Assembly (NCBI GenBank): GCA_022497155.1
Contig: MU385753.1
Coordinates: forward strand, 1 to 64,000
From: Whalleya microplaca
Lineage: Eukaryota > Ascomycota > Sordariomycetes > Xylariales > Xylariaceae
Direction of reading: 5' to 3'
Length of the DNA stretch: 64,000 nucleotides
Positions 1-16,419 of this stretch are shown here, in pieces; position 1 is the stretch's first letter, and each line of letters begins with the position of its first letter. The notes beneath the pieces are model-generated. The model had not been told where the DNA came from, did no database searches, and saw only the letters and a program-made list of their open reading frames with translations. The position numbers and the translations under genes were made by a program.

Positions 1-465
1 AAAAAAAATAAAACACTCACCTTTATGTCATAGCGGAGCCATAATTTTAAATGCTTAAGAATTTTTATTTATTTTATTTATTATTTTATTTTATTTAATT
101 TAAGTTAGTTCGAAAAGCTTTTTAAGGCCTTATATTATAAATATTATTATAAAGGGGTTATTTAATTTATTATACCGATTTTTTATAAAAGTTAAATTTT
201 TTCAATAAATCATTATTTATTTTTAAAGGACTAGCTAATTTAATAAGTTAAATTTAAATTAATCACTTAACTTAATTAATTAAATTTAAGTTAATTAGCT
301 AACTTAATTAATTAAATTTAAATTAAGTGATTAATGCGACGGCTTAAAAAAAGAGGTGGCGCGTGTTAAGTAATAAGTGTATATTATTATAAAATAATAA
401 GGTGAGGAGTAAAAGGTTAGCTAATTACTATGTGATAACTTAACTTAAGAAAACCTCCTCACTTA

Positions 466-617
466 CTTATTGTCGAGAACGCCCCACAAGCTAAAATAGA
501 TCCTCCGTCCTAGCTGGACAGATTTTCCGTCTTTAAATAGCTGTCCTTTAGGACTGCCAGTCCTAAAGAAATCATCAATGATACACATTTCGAATGTCAC
601 CTCAAGGTTTACCGTCA
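466..617. other. Small insertion in repeat copy A, flanked by CACTTA
   Basis: This 152-bp stretch is present in copy A and absent from copy B. It is visibly richer in G and C than its surroundings. It is bracketed by the hexamer CACTTA at 460-465 and 618-623, which could be a target-site duplication. No terminal inverted repeats were found at its ends, so a transposon family cannot be assigned. It contains the hairpin listed separately. It could instead be original sequence that copy B lost. Confidence 0.4.
546..568. repeat. Perfect 10-bp inverted repeat (hairpin)
   Basis: The arms CTTTAGGACT (546-555) and AGTCCTAAAG (559-568) are exact reverse complements separated by GCC. They lie inside the small insertion of repeat copy A. 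There is no following T-tract on either strand and no adjacent gene, so a terminator role is not supported. Confidence 0.8.
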
Positions 618-754
618 CACTTATTTAATTTAGCTAATTAATCGAGAGGTTATTAAAAAGGTCACGTGTGAAAAGCTTAGGGTGTGTTATAGCTTATAAG
701 GCTTTATAACACTTTATAAGCTTATGTTATAATAATTAACTTATTTTATTATAA

Positions 755-991
755 CGGCTTAAATAAAAAAGCGGCGCGTGTTAAATAATAAATATATATT
801 ATTATGAAATAATAAAGTAAGGAGTAAAAGGTTAGCTAATTATTATATAATAACTTAACTTAAAAAAACCTTTTTACTTGTTTATTTAATTTAATTAATT
901 AATTTTATAATTTAATAAGTCACGTATAAAAGGCTTAAGGTATATTATAATTATAAGGAGCTTATAAAGACTTTATAACATATTATAAGCT
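755..991. repeat. Diverged direct repeat, copy B (uninterrupted)
   Basis: This is the partner of copy A, offset by about 415 bp in its first segment. It carries GGCGCGTGTTAA and GGAGTAAAAGGTTAGCTAAT in the same order, followed by a segment around GTCACGTATAAAAGGCTTAA. It is continuous where copy A is split. It is more AT-rich than copy A, consistent with heavier RIP-type mutation. Confidence 0.7.
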
Positions 992-1281
992 TTATGCCGT
1001 GACATTTATTACGTTTAAGTCACCCCATTAACTTAACTTAAGGGACTTATTTCATAACCTTGTTTATAACTAATATATATACGGGTGCGTTATTAGCTTA
1101 TAGCGCCACCGAAACTCATGATTAAAGCTCACGTAACTAGTTAGCCCGAATACCTCCGCAGGTTCTAGTTTTATAACACTTTATGCTCCTTTCCGATGTC
1201 CTTTATTTCGTCTTCTGGTCTAATATAATAGATACGAATCCTAAGCCTAAGCCGCTGTCCTCGTTGGCTATCATATTCACA

Positions 1282-4044
1282 TCATATAGTAAACTTGCTA
1301 TGCTTCCGGATCCTCGCACCATACTTGAAGAATATATACGGGAATGGCATCATAGCTACAGTGAGAAAGGCAAGTAGGCTTGACGCCCAGTGGTAGCCAA
1401 GTCGCTGGTACATTTGAACACCGAACAGGGGAAATGCAGCTGTATTGGATTAGTCATGTACATATTTCGTTCTATGGTGAATCGGGTATCTTACCAGCGA
1501 ATGCACATCTAGTAAAACTATTCGCGGCAAGTGCAGAGGCGGCGTAAACCGGATAGGCATCAACTACCGAGACATTTAGTTAGCTTCTCTAGATGCACAA
1601 AGCCTGTGCTTCGATTTGGTGTGCTTTGACCTACCCAAAAAGGTGAATATTCCAGTAAAGACAAGGAGTGCTATTTACAATCAAGTATCAGTATATATGC
1701 TTTTACGTTTCTCTGATCGTCACGGGCTTGAAGTCCGTGGCTATCTCAGATGGCCAGCTGTGCTAAGACAAAGGGCAATAAACATCTGAGTACCTACTGC
1801 CACAGCCAAATATTCCCGACCCAACAATGGGCACCATCCAGTGAACCCAGGGAAAAGCACTCCATGCGAATATGAATAGCCCAGAGGGAACCAGGAAAGC
1901 CCCCAGAATAGCAGGTGGCAGTTGGAATTCGGGCTCAGAACTGCCACCGTTTTGTTCAACTAATCGGCTATGAACGCGATGCCATACGGGGTTGCTTGCA
2001 GAGCATAATATCATCCCGGTGAAGATTCCGAGGAAGCTTACTGCAATAATGGAGTTAGCCAGTGCTATCTGCAGAAAGTTACGAGCGTGGATTCGGGTCA
2101 TAAGACTAGGTTCATCGGCTCGCAATTCTGAATCAAGGTGAAGTGGCGATATATTTTCGGATGAAGGCCAAGAAGAACCCGGGAATGTATCATGCCCAGC
2201 ATCACTTACAGCCAGTCTGCCAGAGGTTGAACCCGTAGTTATCGCCGAAGATTAAGCCAAAAGCTCCAAAGAATAAATAGAGAACCCCGAGTAATATGGC
2301 GGAGAAGAGGCATAGCAATAGACACATTGGTTCAAAGGCCAGTAACTCAAAGGGCCGAAGGAGGGAGTGTCCAATAGTCGCCTTTATAGACTTGGTTGAC
2401 CTCTCCATCGGTGCTTGCCAACGGGGATCGCCTGTCTCTTTTCTCAGAGCTCTAGCCTTATCTCGAAGTTTGACTGGGTCTAGATGGTTCATCAGTGATG
2501 TGGATTATGACGTTACTGATAAGAAGCACATACGATACGTTTCGGGTGCAAAGAAGATGATCATGATTAGCAGGGAAAAGGCCCAGATAATGAGCACCTG
2601 TTGGAAGCCCGAAAGTCAGCGATAGTTTGTCTCCCTGCACATTCAGGCGAAAACCCGGTGGCCAAGATGTTGACATTTTGCTTTGATATGGACTTATCCT
2701 GTCCTAATTCGCGACGATGGGAAACGCCCTATCCGGCTTGACAATGGTTCGAGGTAACTTACATAGTACGTCCACCTCCAATTTACAGAGTAGTTGATGA
2801 ACCCGCCAATAAGGGGACCCAAGCTGGGACCTGGAGTATTCGTTAGGCCCGCGCTGATTCTAACCATCCAAAGACAGCAACTCACCGATAAAGGGACTTA
2901 GAGATATAATGGTCATCGGTGCCTGGATCTCGTCCCGCCTGAAGACATCGCTGACAGTACCGCCCGCAACGCTTAAAAACGCACTTCCAGCGAAGCCGTC
3001 AATAAATCGTACCTGGGACCTAAATTAGTCTCCCATAGCTAACAAATCCGCACCTTGCAACGGTATCTTGTCTACCTAATCCGCTGGCGAAAACGTACCA
3101 CTAGCATAGTCGCGACATTCCGAGCAACGGCGCTAGGTATAAGCCACACAACAAACATTGCCCAGGACTGCATCATTCGAAGTTAGTATATTTGTTCTCT
3201 TTCCATACAGTTTGTGGAATAATTTGAAGATGCAAGAGTTGTAACCAGGAGGGTTGAACGCCCGAACATAATATAAAAATGACTTTTTGCTCTTGAAACA
3301 GGAAAGGAAAGGCATCAACGAAGAACTGTGGCTGCTACTTACTATGATATAGATTGGCCGCCTGCCATAAAACTCGCTCAATGGTGCCATGAGTAAGGGG
3401 CCGAGAGCAACTGACAAAACTTTAGCGGGGACGATTTGTGTTGATGATGCCGGGGAAAGCATACTGCCAAGAACGAAGGTTGACAAGCCGAGCGTGCCAA
3501 CAATCTGTGATATGCGAAATTCGGGATTCATCTGGCCATAGGTTGACGTATATATAGAGCTCGCACACGTCCTGCCATAGTTAGAATACGACTTGGGCTT
3601 GATGTCATATCAACCTCGAAGACGGGTACCTAAATCCTGAATGCTGTGCTACCGAACAGAGACTTACACGCAGAGACTCCCCATGCCCACAATGACTACT
3701 ATGAGCCACTTGTGAAATATGCTCATGCTTTGCGGGCACATCGGGTCATCGAAGCCATCCCATGCTACCTCAAACGGATCCTTTTCGACGTTGTGGCGGT
3801 CAGACAAGACCATGTCATCTTCCAGGTCAGCACAACCGTGTCCGTTGTTGGAGCGTATGCGCGCAACCGAGTGTGAAGTATCTAAACGGGACACGCAGCG
3901 ACTTGAGATACGCGGCGGATCATTCTCATCAGGCGTTTCACGGAATTCTCGTTGGCTTTCTTGACTAGTGTCTGATCCGGGCCGGGCCTCAGGGACGACT
4001 TTCTCAGACTTATCATCGCCCAGGTCCATGATTTCATGAGACAT
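1282..4044 (-). CDS. MFS transporter, DHA1 drug/polyamine exporter type, 12 exons
   Basis: Predicted plasma-membrane proton antiporter of the major facilitator superfamily, of the kind that exports drugs or polyamines; the substrate is unknown. My exon model, in transcript order, is 4044-3668, 3571-3465, 3410-3343, 3167-3099, 3012-2886, 2830-2763, 2597-2534, 2479-2210, 2040-1798, 1670-1635, 1563-1495 and 1439-1282. It totals 1656 nt, an intact frame of 551 residues. Visible family features are a long hydrophilic N-terminus, LSEFYGRRPIYI (loop 2-3 signature), VAGGTVSDVF, the motif-C region SPFIGPSLGPLIGGFIN followed by NWRWTYYV, and the late segment VDAYPVYAASALAANSF before the C-terminus. All introns are GT..AG. 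The second (3411-3464, 54 bp) is a multiple of three and is read through in a naive ORF. The gene looks disrupted until the short exons are found; I see no inactivating mutation. Confidence 0.85.
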
Positions 4045-10270
<6,226 letters not shown>

Positions 10271-13050
10271 ACACACTTGCGCTGGCTCATTGACTCATTT
10301 GAATCCCAATGAGCCAATCTACACGGCGCAGGCAAACAGGGAGTAGTCATACCTCGGTGTATCTATGCTTCGCGTGCTAGGAAATTCAAGACATTACAGT
10401 AGTAGCATGATATTGGGACTGTGGATACTAATGGCAGGCAGCACCTAGGCTTCAACATCCTGCGATCTTTAGGTAGGCACTAGGTAACCTTGCAAATCCA
10501 CCACAGTTAACGATTTCGAAGCCATTCATCAGCTCCTTGGCGGAAGTTATGACTGCGGTTATAGACACGACAGCCCGTGACCACAAAGCATTCGGCTCTT
10601 TAATCTGTAGCCTAAAATAAACCCTTCAACGTAGTCCTGGCTAGTTACGGATGCACAAAACCCTACGGCTGGGCTAGATTGAGTTATCGACCGAGATACC
10701 GAGGTAAGCTAGGAACCCCCGGAGTATAAATTTAGAAACAGGATCGCACCTATCAAGGGTCAGACGTCAAGTCCCCTGGACTACGTAGTACTAACCTTAA
10801 TGTGTACGCAGTATGTATGTGTGTAATCCGAATGTGACATGATTACTCAGCACGTTATCATTACCACATGTATGTATTCCGTACTGTGAATTGCCACAAC
10901 TACCTGTTGTATATTGTAAGTTGTAAAGGTGATTTTATTTTTCTCCTTATGATAGAGTAAAATTCCAAGATTTCAATTTAAGGTACAGCGCACAGCCACA
11001 GACAACCACGTCAAATCATGTAGGCACATCACTTTGTTTGCCACTTTATGCACGTATGTACCTTCATACATACCTGTGTACAGTTTACATACATCCAGAT
11101 TACCAATAAGTGCCCAGGTGGTTGTGACTCCGATGCCGCGTGGCTAGTGTGTGGCTGATGTGGCTAACGTGTCGGGGGTAAGTTGCCCCTTAGTAGCTTC
11201 AGAAGGTACGTACCTATGTAGATACACAGAGATCGAATCAAACTGCACATGAAGCATCAACACAGTTAATCAGATACCGGTTTACAAACCGCGAAGGGGG
11301 CTTAGAGATGCGAAAGCGATGCCAAACCAAATGGGCGGATCGGGCAGCGTATCATTCTCTTCTTCGCGCGCACATTGCAGATTTCGAGCATCTGCTGGAT
11401 TGCATCATTCATGCCTGAGAACACCCCCTTGGAAATGCCCTGCATCTCAGTCGTCGATGGACGGTAGCACGAAGCATGCAGGCAGCATTGGGCCACCGAC
11501 TGCCGACTGCCTCAGGTAGGGATATGCTGTTGTTGTTTATACACATGTATGTATGTCAGCAGCAGTCAAACAGACTCAATCACTTCCACACACGTGGAGA
11601 CGCCGGCATCAGCCACTATGGTTTTTGCCTGCATCCCGTCGTGGTTCATCCTAGAGCCGAACGGCATGCCGGGACCCTTATGTGTGTAGGATCACAAACC
11701 ACCTCCTTCTACGTGGTCAGAAGTTAACCAGGGCAGCCAATCGCATCGTAATCACATTGCATTGATCGCAAAAGGTTACAGATATGTAATACATGGAATT
11801 TATGTTCTCAAGAGTGTTGCTATTAGGTGCCTTCGCAGGCGACATTAATGTTGTCTATGACTAAGTTTGCGACAAGTATCCCAGCTAAGTCTCCTATCGT
11901 ACAATTTGTGCCGCTATACGACATTTTCTTTCCATCTCGAGGTATCTCCAGCGTAAAGATAGGAGGGAAATCCATTTCGTACATTTGTCATGAAACATCG
12001 TGTCGTCATCCTCCTCGCCAGAGAGTCATCGCTTTTTTAGTCTTCCTCGTCAAGATCGTACAAGACACCGGATAAAAGAGGAGGCTGAAAGCGAAGGTAC
12101 CAGTACCATTCGACAACAGCCATCAACCATATACAAGTGAAACAACATTACGGGATTAAAACAAAAAAGATAGATATCGCTGGTCCTGCCCCCCTGCCGT
12201 TTTGATCCCTTAAGTCTATAATGTCTTCAAAACCCAAACACCACCCACCAAACAGACTGACTAATGACGTAGGGAAAATCATATGTAAAGTGTATGTAAG
12301 GAGAAAAAGAAAAAGAAAAAAGGACAAACAGGATAACCCAATTTATCCTCTACATACGCCCGCTAGTTCCACTCCGGGACATCGGTTGGAATCCCATATG
12401 GTAAAAGAGACATGACGGATGCGAAACATCATCATGCATCCCTTGTGTAGTGGTGGTGTGTTTGACAATCATGATCGGACATCATCGGCCGGGGCATCTC
12501 GTCAAAAGCAGAAAAGCAAAGGCGATAATTGTTCCGGTGGAATGCAGCAGGAAAAGGGCGGCCATGATGCAAAGGAGTGGTAAGCGATATGGAGTATGAT
12601 GTAGGTGGTGATGCCGTCGTTGCACTTTAGCACTTTAGGCCACGTCCGAGGCCGTTCGGGTACTGACGTCACAGGCAGGTGAGACGTCATGGAAGCGGGG
12701 CTCGGCATGGGCAGGGTTCCATCGGAGAGTTCCATCCTGGTGCTGGATCCAATCCATTTGGAGAGATCCAGCTGCCCATGCCGGAAATGGCCAGGCGCGG
12801 CATTTACCCACAGGACCCTGCAGATTGACGTTGGACCCTTGATTTTCATCCCACATCTCCACTCGCACGATGCGGCCTGGCGAGGGAGCTTTCCAAGCTC
12901 TTCCAGCAGATTCCCGCCGCAACCAGCAACAGTAGCCTGTCGCTTGTCGCTTGGCAACCTAGGCCTGACTATGCAAAAGCCTCCTCTTCGTTCGTATCGG
13001 GCTGTCGTGGCGCTGGCTGCTGTATGTGTATGTAGACTGTACGTGGCGCA
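10271..13050. other. Intergenic region between aro1 and the RPN4-like gene
   Basis: About 2.8 kb between convergently oriented genes, so it should hold both 3' untranslated regions. Only short open frames (up to about 150 codons, overlapping on both strands) are present and none resembles a known family. TACATAC and TACCTAGGTA tracts occur near 10.8-11.2 kb. I see no RNA gene. Confidence 0.55.
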
Positions 13051-15162
13051 TCAGATGCCAATGCCACCCCGCCTGCGATGCTTGCCTGGAAATTCCACGT
13101 CCGGGTGGCAGACGCGGTAATGCCTGGTCAGCGCGTCGGCTCGGCTGAATGTCTTCTCCTCTGTGCAGAGGTCGCAGCGCACCTTCTGCTTGCGTGCATT
13201 GTGAATGGTGTCCTCGTGTCGCGTAAGATCGTACGGCCTGGAAAATACCGTATTACACGGCTTGCCAGTGCTCGGGTTTATCCTGTCGCACCTGTGCGGC
13301 CCAGCCTGACTATTAGCCATGCTTCCGGGCGCGCCGGCCGAAGGGCTCCCTCTGACTTGTTGCAGCGCGTTGGCCTGCCTATGGCCCTCGCGCTTATGTT
13401 TCTGTAGTAGCGCTGGCGTCTCGAACCGTAAAGTGCACCCGTGATAGGTACACGTGTAAGTGCCTCCGTCGGCATTCGTTCTAGGCGGCCTCTGCGCCGG
13501 TGCATCGCTGACATCAGAGCCGCTGGCCTCGGCCGAACTCACCCTCGAGAAAGCATCCGCCGAAGGCGTAGATGGTTGCTGGCGACGGGCAATGAAAGGA
13601 TACTGCTGTGGTATCTGAACGTTGCTGGGCATAGTGAAACCGAAGCTACTTTGTATCGATGGTGCCGAAGGCGTTGTCTGAAAGGGTGTGCTGACACTTG
13701 TGGCGTGACTGTTGCTGCCCGCGGTCCCCATGCTGAAGTTATTCGTCTCCTGGGGGAACAGAGGGAAGTTGGAATTATCCTCCGAATCATTGAAGTCGAG
13801 GACCGCATCCTTAGGAGATATCGTGTTCGGTGTGCCCTGCTGCTGTACCGTATTGCGTGCCATCTGCTGCTGCAGTTCCTTCGCGTCTTGTTCTGCCTTG
13901 TGCTTTTGCCTTATTTGTTGAGCTGACCCGAGACGCACTTGATCCATGCCCACCTGAGGGAATTCGTGCGCAACCGAGGCGTATGGAGAGCCTTGGCGGA
14001 ATGGCGACCGGTCCGACGAGGAGTTCGAGACGGGCGACTGCACCGCACTGAGATGCTGACTGTTGGCGGCCTGAAGTCTCTGCGCAAACAGATCACTACT
14101 AGGTGACACCGCTAGCCGTGTCGGTAGTGGTGGAGATGCTGACGTGAACGTAACGTTCGGGTTGAATAGCTCGTCGCTGTAAATGTCTGTCATAGTACGA
14201 TCCAACTTTGGCATGTTTTGGTTGTTGTAAACTACATCATCGAGAAATTGTGAGTAGTCTTGGTCATCAAGGAAGCGCAGAATTTGCGCCGATAGAGCGG
14301 AGACCTCACCATTCTTAAGCCTTCTGTTGTCGTCCTCGGCCTCGTTATACGATGGCGTGGCGGGTGAGTCACCACCTGTGATGGAACTTGCCACCGACAC
14401 TGGGTGAGACCTCGTAGACGAGCCAATATTTGAGAACTCGGCGGCCGGCGCTAAGCCTCGGTCGCCTCGCAATTTGTGCTGCTGCTGCGCCGACATGTTT
14501 GCCAACCCATCACAGAAAGTGACACCAGACTGCGCATGCTGTTGCGCGTGCTGCCCATTCAGGTCATCGCCATTACTATGCTGGTTATTGCCGCCGGTGC
14601 TGCGGTTGCGCCTGTCGTTGAAGTTGGCCGGGGCGTTCGCGTAGAAGTTGTCGTGGACGGGTAATGGCTTGCCGAGGTTATATGAGTAGTTTCCCTCGCC
14701 ACTGCCACCGCCTATGTCTTGGTAGCCGTCGCTATTCGAATCTGTAACGGCGATCTGCGGGTTTGAGGTGCTGGCATTGTAGGGCGACGCTGGACCGTTC
14801 GATCCTAGAGATGAGAGAGACGACTCGCGCTGGTGGTTGTTAAACCGATGTGTAGCCTTTGGTGTCTGCTGGTTGGGAAGCATCCAAGACTCCGAAGACA
14901 TCAGATCAGGCACCTGGCTCAAGTGCTGGCTGCTGTGGTTCCCCCCGTCAAATCCCTGCTGCGACTGTGGTTGTTGCGTAGCGGGTGTCCTGTATCGTTG
15001 CGATGCGGCGATGGCAGCGGCGGCGGCGGGGATGTGATCCAGTGTCGAGAGCGATGTCGAGGACTGGTAGTTGTTGCTCTGATCGTTTGTTGCGTTCGGA
15101 CTCGAGTAGTGCTGGTGAGGGTTGGGGGTTCTCGATGGATAGCCGTGATGAGCAAGCATCAT
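13051..15162 (-). CDS. C2H2 zinc-finger transcription factor, RPN4-like
   Basis: A single-exon protein of 703 residues, probably a nuclear DNA-binding regulator. Residues 1 to about 550 are low complexity, rich in Q, N, S and P, with runs such as QQPQSQQ, and look disordered. The C-terminal part has three finger-like units: CTYHGC with HKREGH near 566-590; CDRINPSTGKPC with FSRPYDLTRHEDTIH near 625-650; and CDLC with FSRADALTRHYRVCH near 660-685. The NPxTGxxC...FSRPYDLxRH pattern recalls fungal Rpn4, the activator of proteasome genes. That assignment is from memory of the family and only moderately certain; a generic C2H2 factor is the alternative. The start is the first in-frame ATG; a basic tail (KHRRRGG) closes the protein. 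Confidence 0.85.
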   Translation of the reverse strand: MMLAHHGYPSRTPNPHQHYSSPNATNDQSNNYQSSTSLSTLDHIPAAAAAIAASQRYRTPATQQPQSQQGFDGGNHSSQHLSQVPDLMSSESWMLPNQQTPKATHRFNNHQRESSLSSLGSNGPASPYNASTSNPQIAVTDSNSDGYQDIGGGSGEGNYSYNLGKPLPVHDNFYANAPANFNDRRNRSTGGNNQHSNGDDLNGQHAQQHAQSGVTFCDGLANMSAQQQHKLRGDRGLAPAAEFSNIGSSTRSHPVSVASSITGGDSPATPSYNEAEDDNRRLKNGEVSALSAQILRFLDDQDYSQFLDDVVYNNQNMPKLDRTMTDIYSDELFNPNVTFTSASPPLPTRLAVSPSSDLFAQRLQAANSQHLSAVQSPVSNSSSDRSPFRQGSPYASVAHEFPQVGMDQVRLGSAQQIRQKHKAEQDAKELQQQMARNTVQQQGTPNTISPKDAVLDFNDSEDNSNFPLFPQETNNFSMGTAGSNSHATSVSTPFQTTPSAPSIQSSFGFTMPSNVQIPQQYPFIARRQQPSTPSADAFSRVSSAEASGSDVSDAPAQRPPRTNADGGTYTCTYHGCTLRFETPALLQKHKREGHRQANALQQVRGSPSAGAPGSMANSQAGPHRCDRINPSTGKPCNTVFSRPYDLTRHEDTIHNARKQKVRCDLCTEEKTFSRADALTRHYRVCHPDVEFPGKHRRRGGIGI

Positions 15163-15217
15163 ATTTAAGGAGTTGATCGTGTGTATGTGTGTAATGGTAA
15201 GAGGGAGTTTGTAAATG

Positions 15218-15412
15218 TCAAGATGGAATAATAATAATAAAGGTAGAGTAATGGCAGTAGGAGTAGAGTGTGGGGTTAAAGAATGGATATGGTGGCGAAC
15301 GATGACTTAAATACCGGGCGGAGGGTCGAGGGGGGAGGGACCGACTGGGTATAGACGGGTATAGGTAGGTACCGGGTACTTGAGGTACAATGCCAAGAGA
15401 AAGATCGTTCAA
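15218..15412 (-). other. Possible upstream ORF in the leader of the RPN4-like gene
   Basis: A 64-codon frame on the same strand ends about 55 bases before the factor's start codon. Whether it lies in the mRNA depends on an unmapped transcription start. Its product is Pro/Ser/Tyr-rich and unlike anything I know, so any role would be translational control rather than a protein. It may simply be a chance frame. Confidence 0.2.
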
Positions 15413-16403
15413 CCTGCAATGTTCAGATTGGAAATTGGAAACAATTGGAAGTCGAGCCGGATTGGTCCGGCAGAGGGGGTTGAACGAGGACTGTGTCTTT
15501 CTCCTCTTGGGTAATCAACTCCGTCTGGGGCTTTCTCCTCGATCGAGGAGAATGGAGCGGAACAAAAAAGATGGGTTGATAAATCAGGTGGTCGACAGGG
15601 CCATTGACCTCGCAGCTAGCACCTTTTGCAGCCTTTGTTCGGACACTCTTAGTAAGTGAATAGTTCGGTGTTGTGATTACTGCTCGGGGTTTGGATGCGA
15701 GTCCGTTCGTTGTCTGTCCTGGGCAGGTTGAACGGATGACGCGGGTATTATTATATGTTACAGATGAGGGTATGAGAACATGAGGGCATGAAAGCAAGAT
15801 GAGTATATTTGGAAATATATCACGTATGTACCAATGATTCCTGGCAGCCCTACCTAGCTTGGGCCAACTACTACATACGTTACATACTTGTACAACGAAC
15901 CTACAGGTGGAACAGAACTGGGCGTATGTAGATAGGTACGTAATAGGCAGTGGTAGTAGTTTAGGATGAGTCTGGGGTCAAGGGAGTGGATGTGTTGGAT
16001 GATGGATGAGAATGGAGGATGTCTTGTTAGCGTACATGTCCAGTCTGCGACCTAGTACATGTCTGCATGTATGTATGTGTGCTACCACACACATATCCTA
16101 GCAGTACTAGTATTCTAGCAGTACATACGTAGTTCTGGTAGTATGGAAAATGCTGGCCGGGCCAGACAGCCAGACCCTGCGCAGCCTGCGCAGCGATTTG
16201 GGGATGTATGTACAAGGGTACATGACGTCAGTGTTGTGGGCTTCGTTCCATTGCATCAAGGTGGGCTGCCTGAAGGGCCTCCCCTGCAACCCAGACCCAA
16301 GATGGCTCGATCGCACCAATTCGACTAGGTTGTACGTGTAAATTTTTTACCTCCATTCCCCTTCTGTCATCTTGCTGTCTTCACTTCCTCGGCTCTTTGC
16401 GAC

Positions 16404-16419
16404 TTTTTTTTTTTTTTTT
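16404..16419. repeat. Homopolymer T run
   Basis: Sixteen consecutive T residues in intergenic DNA, not next to a recognised gene end. Confidence 0.9.

Larger units (their letters stand above)
340..722. repeat. Diverged direct repeat, copy A (interrupted)
   Basis: Positions 340-471 match 755-887, and positions about 655-722 match about 914-991, in the same order and orientation. Shared blocks include GGCGCGTGTTAA and GGAGTAAAAGGTTAGCTAAT. Differences are mainly C/T and G/A changes running in both directions, so both copies appear mutated independently. Copy A is interrupted by a 152-bp stretch (466-617) that copy B lacks. Confidence 0.7.
1..1120. repeat. AT-rich, RIP-like repeat island
   Basis: This block is far richer in A and T than the rest of the window and is dominated by TTAA, TAAT and TTTATT words. 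It contains two diverged copies of a longer repeat (see the separate entries) that differ mostly by transitions, the expected footprint of repeat-induced point mutation. No open frame of interest is present. It may be the edge of a larger AT-rich isochore or transposon graveyard that continues outside the window. The original element cannot be identified because no coding motif survives. Confidence 0.7.

Noticed and set aside
240..340. TTAA-rich apparent inverted repeat as a transposon end
   Set aside because: Only about 14 bp around AATCACTTAA pairs well; the rest is explained by simple AT-rich composition.
1763..2125. Apparent truncation of the MFS gene at GSGIFGCG
   Set aside because: A GTAGGT donor at 1797 and an acceptor at 1671 lead to a 36-nt exon and then to three further exons with the normal C-terminal sequence, so the gene is not truncated.
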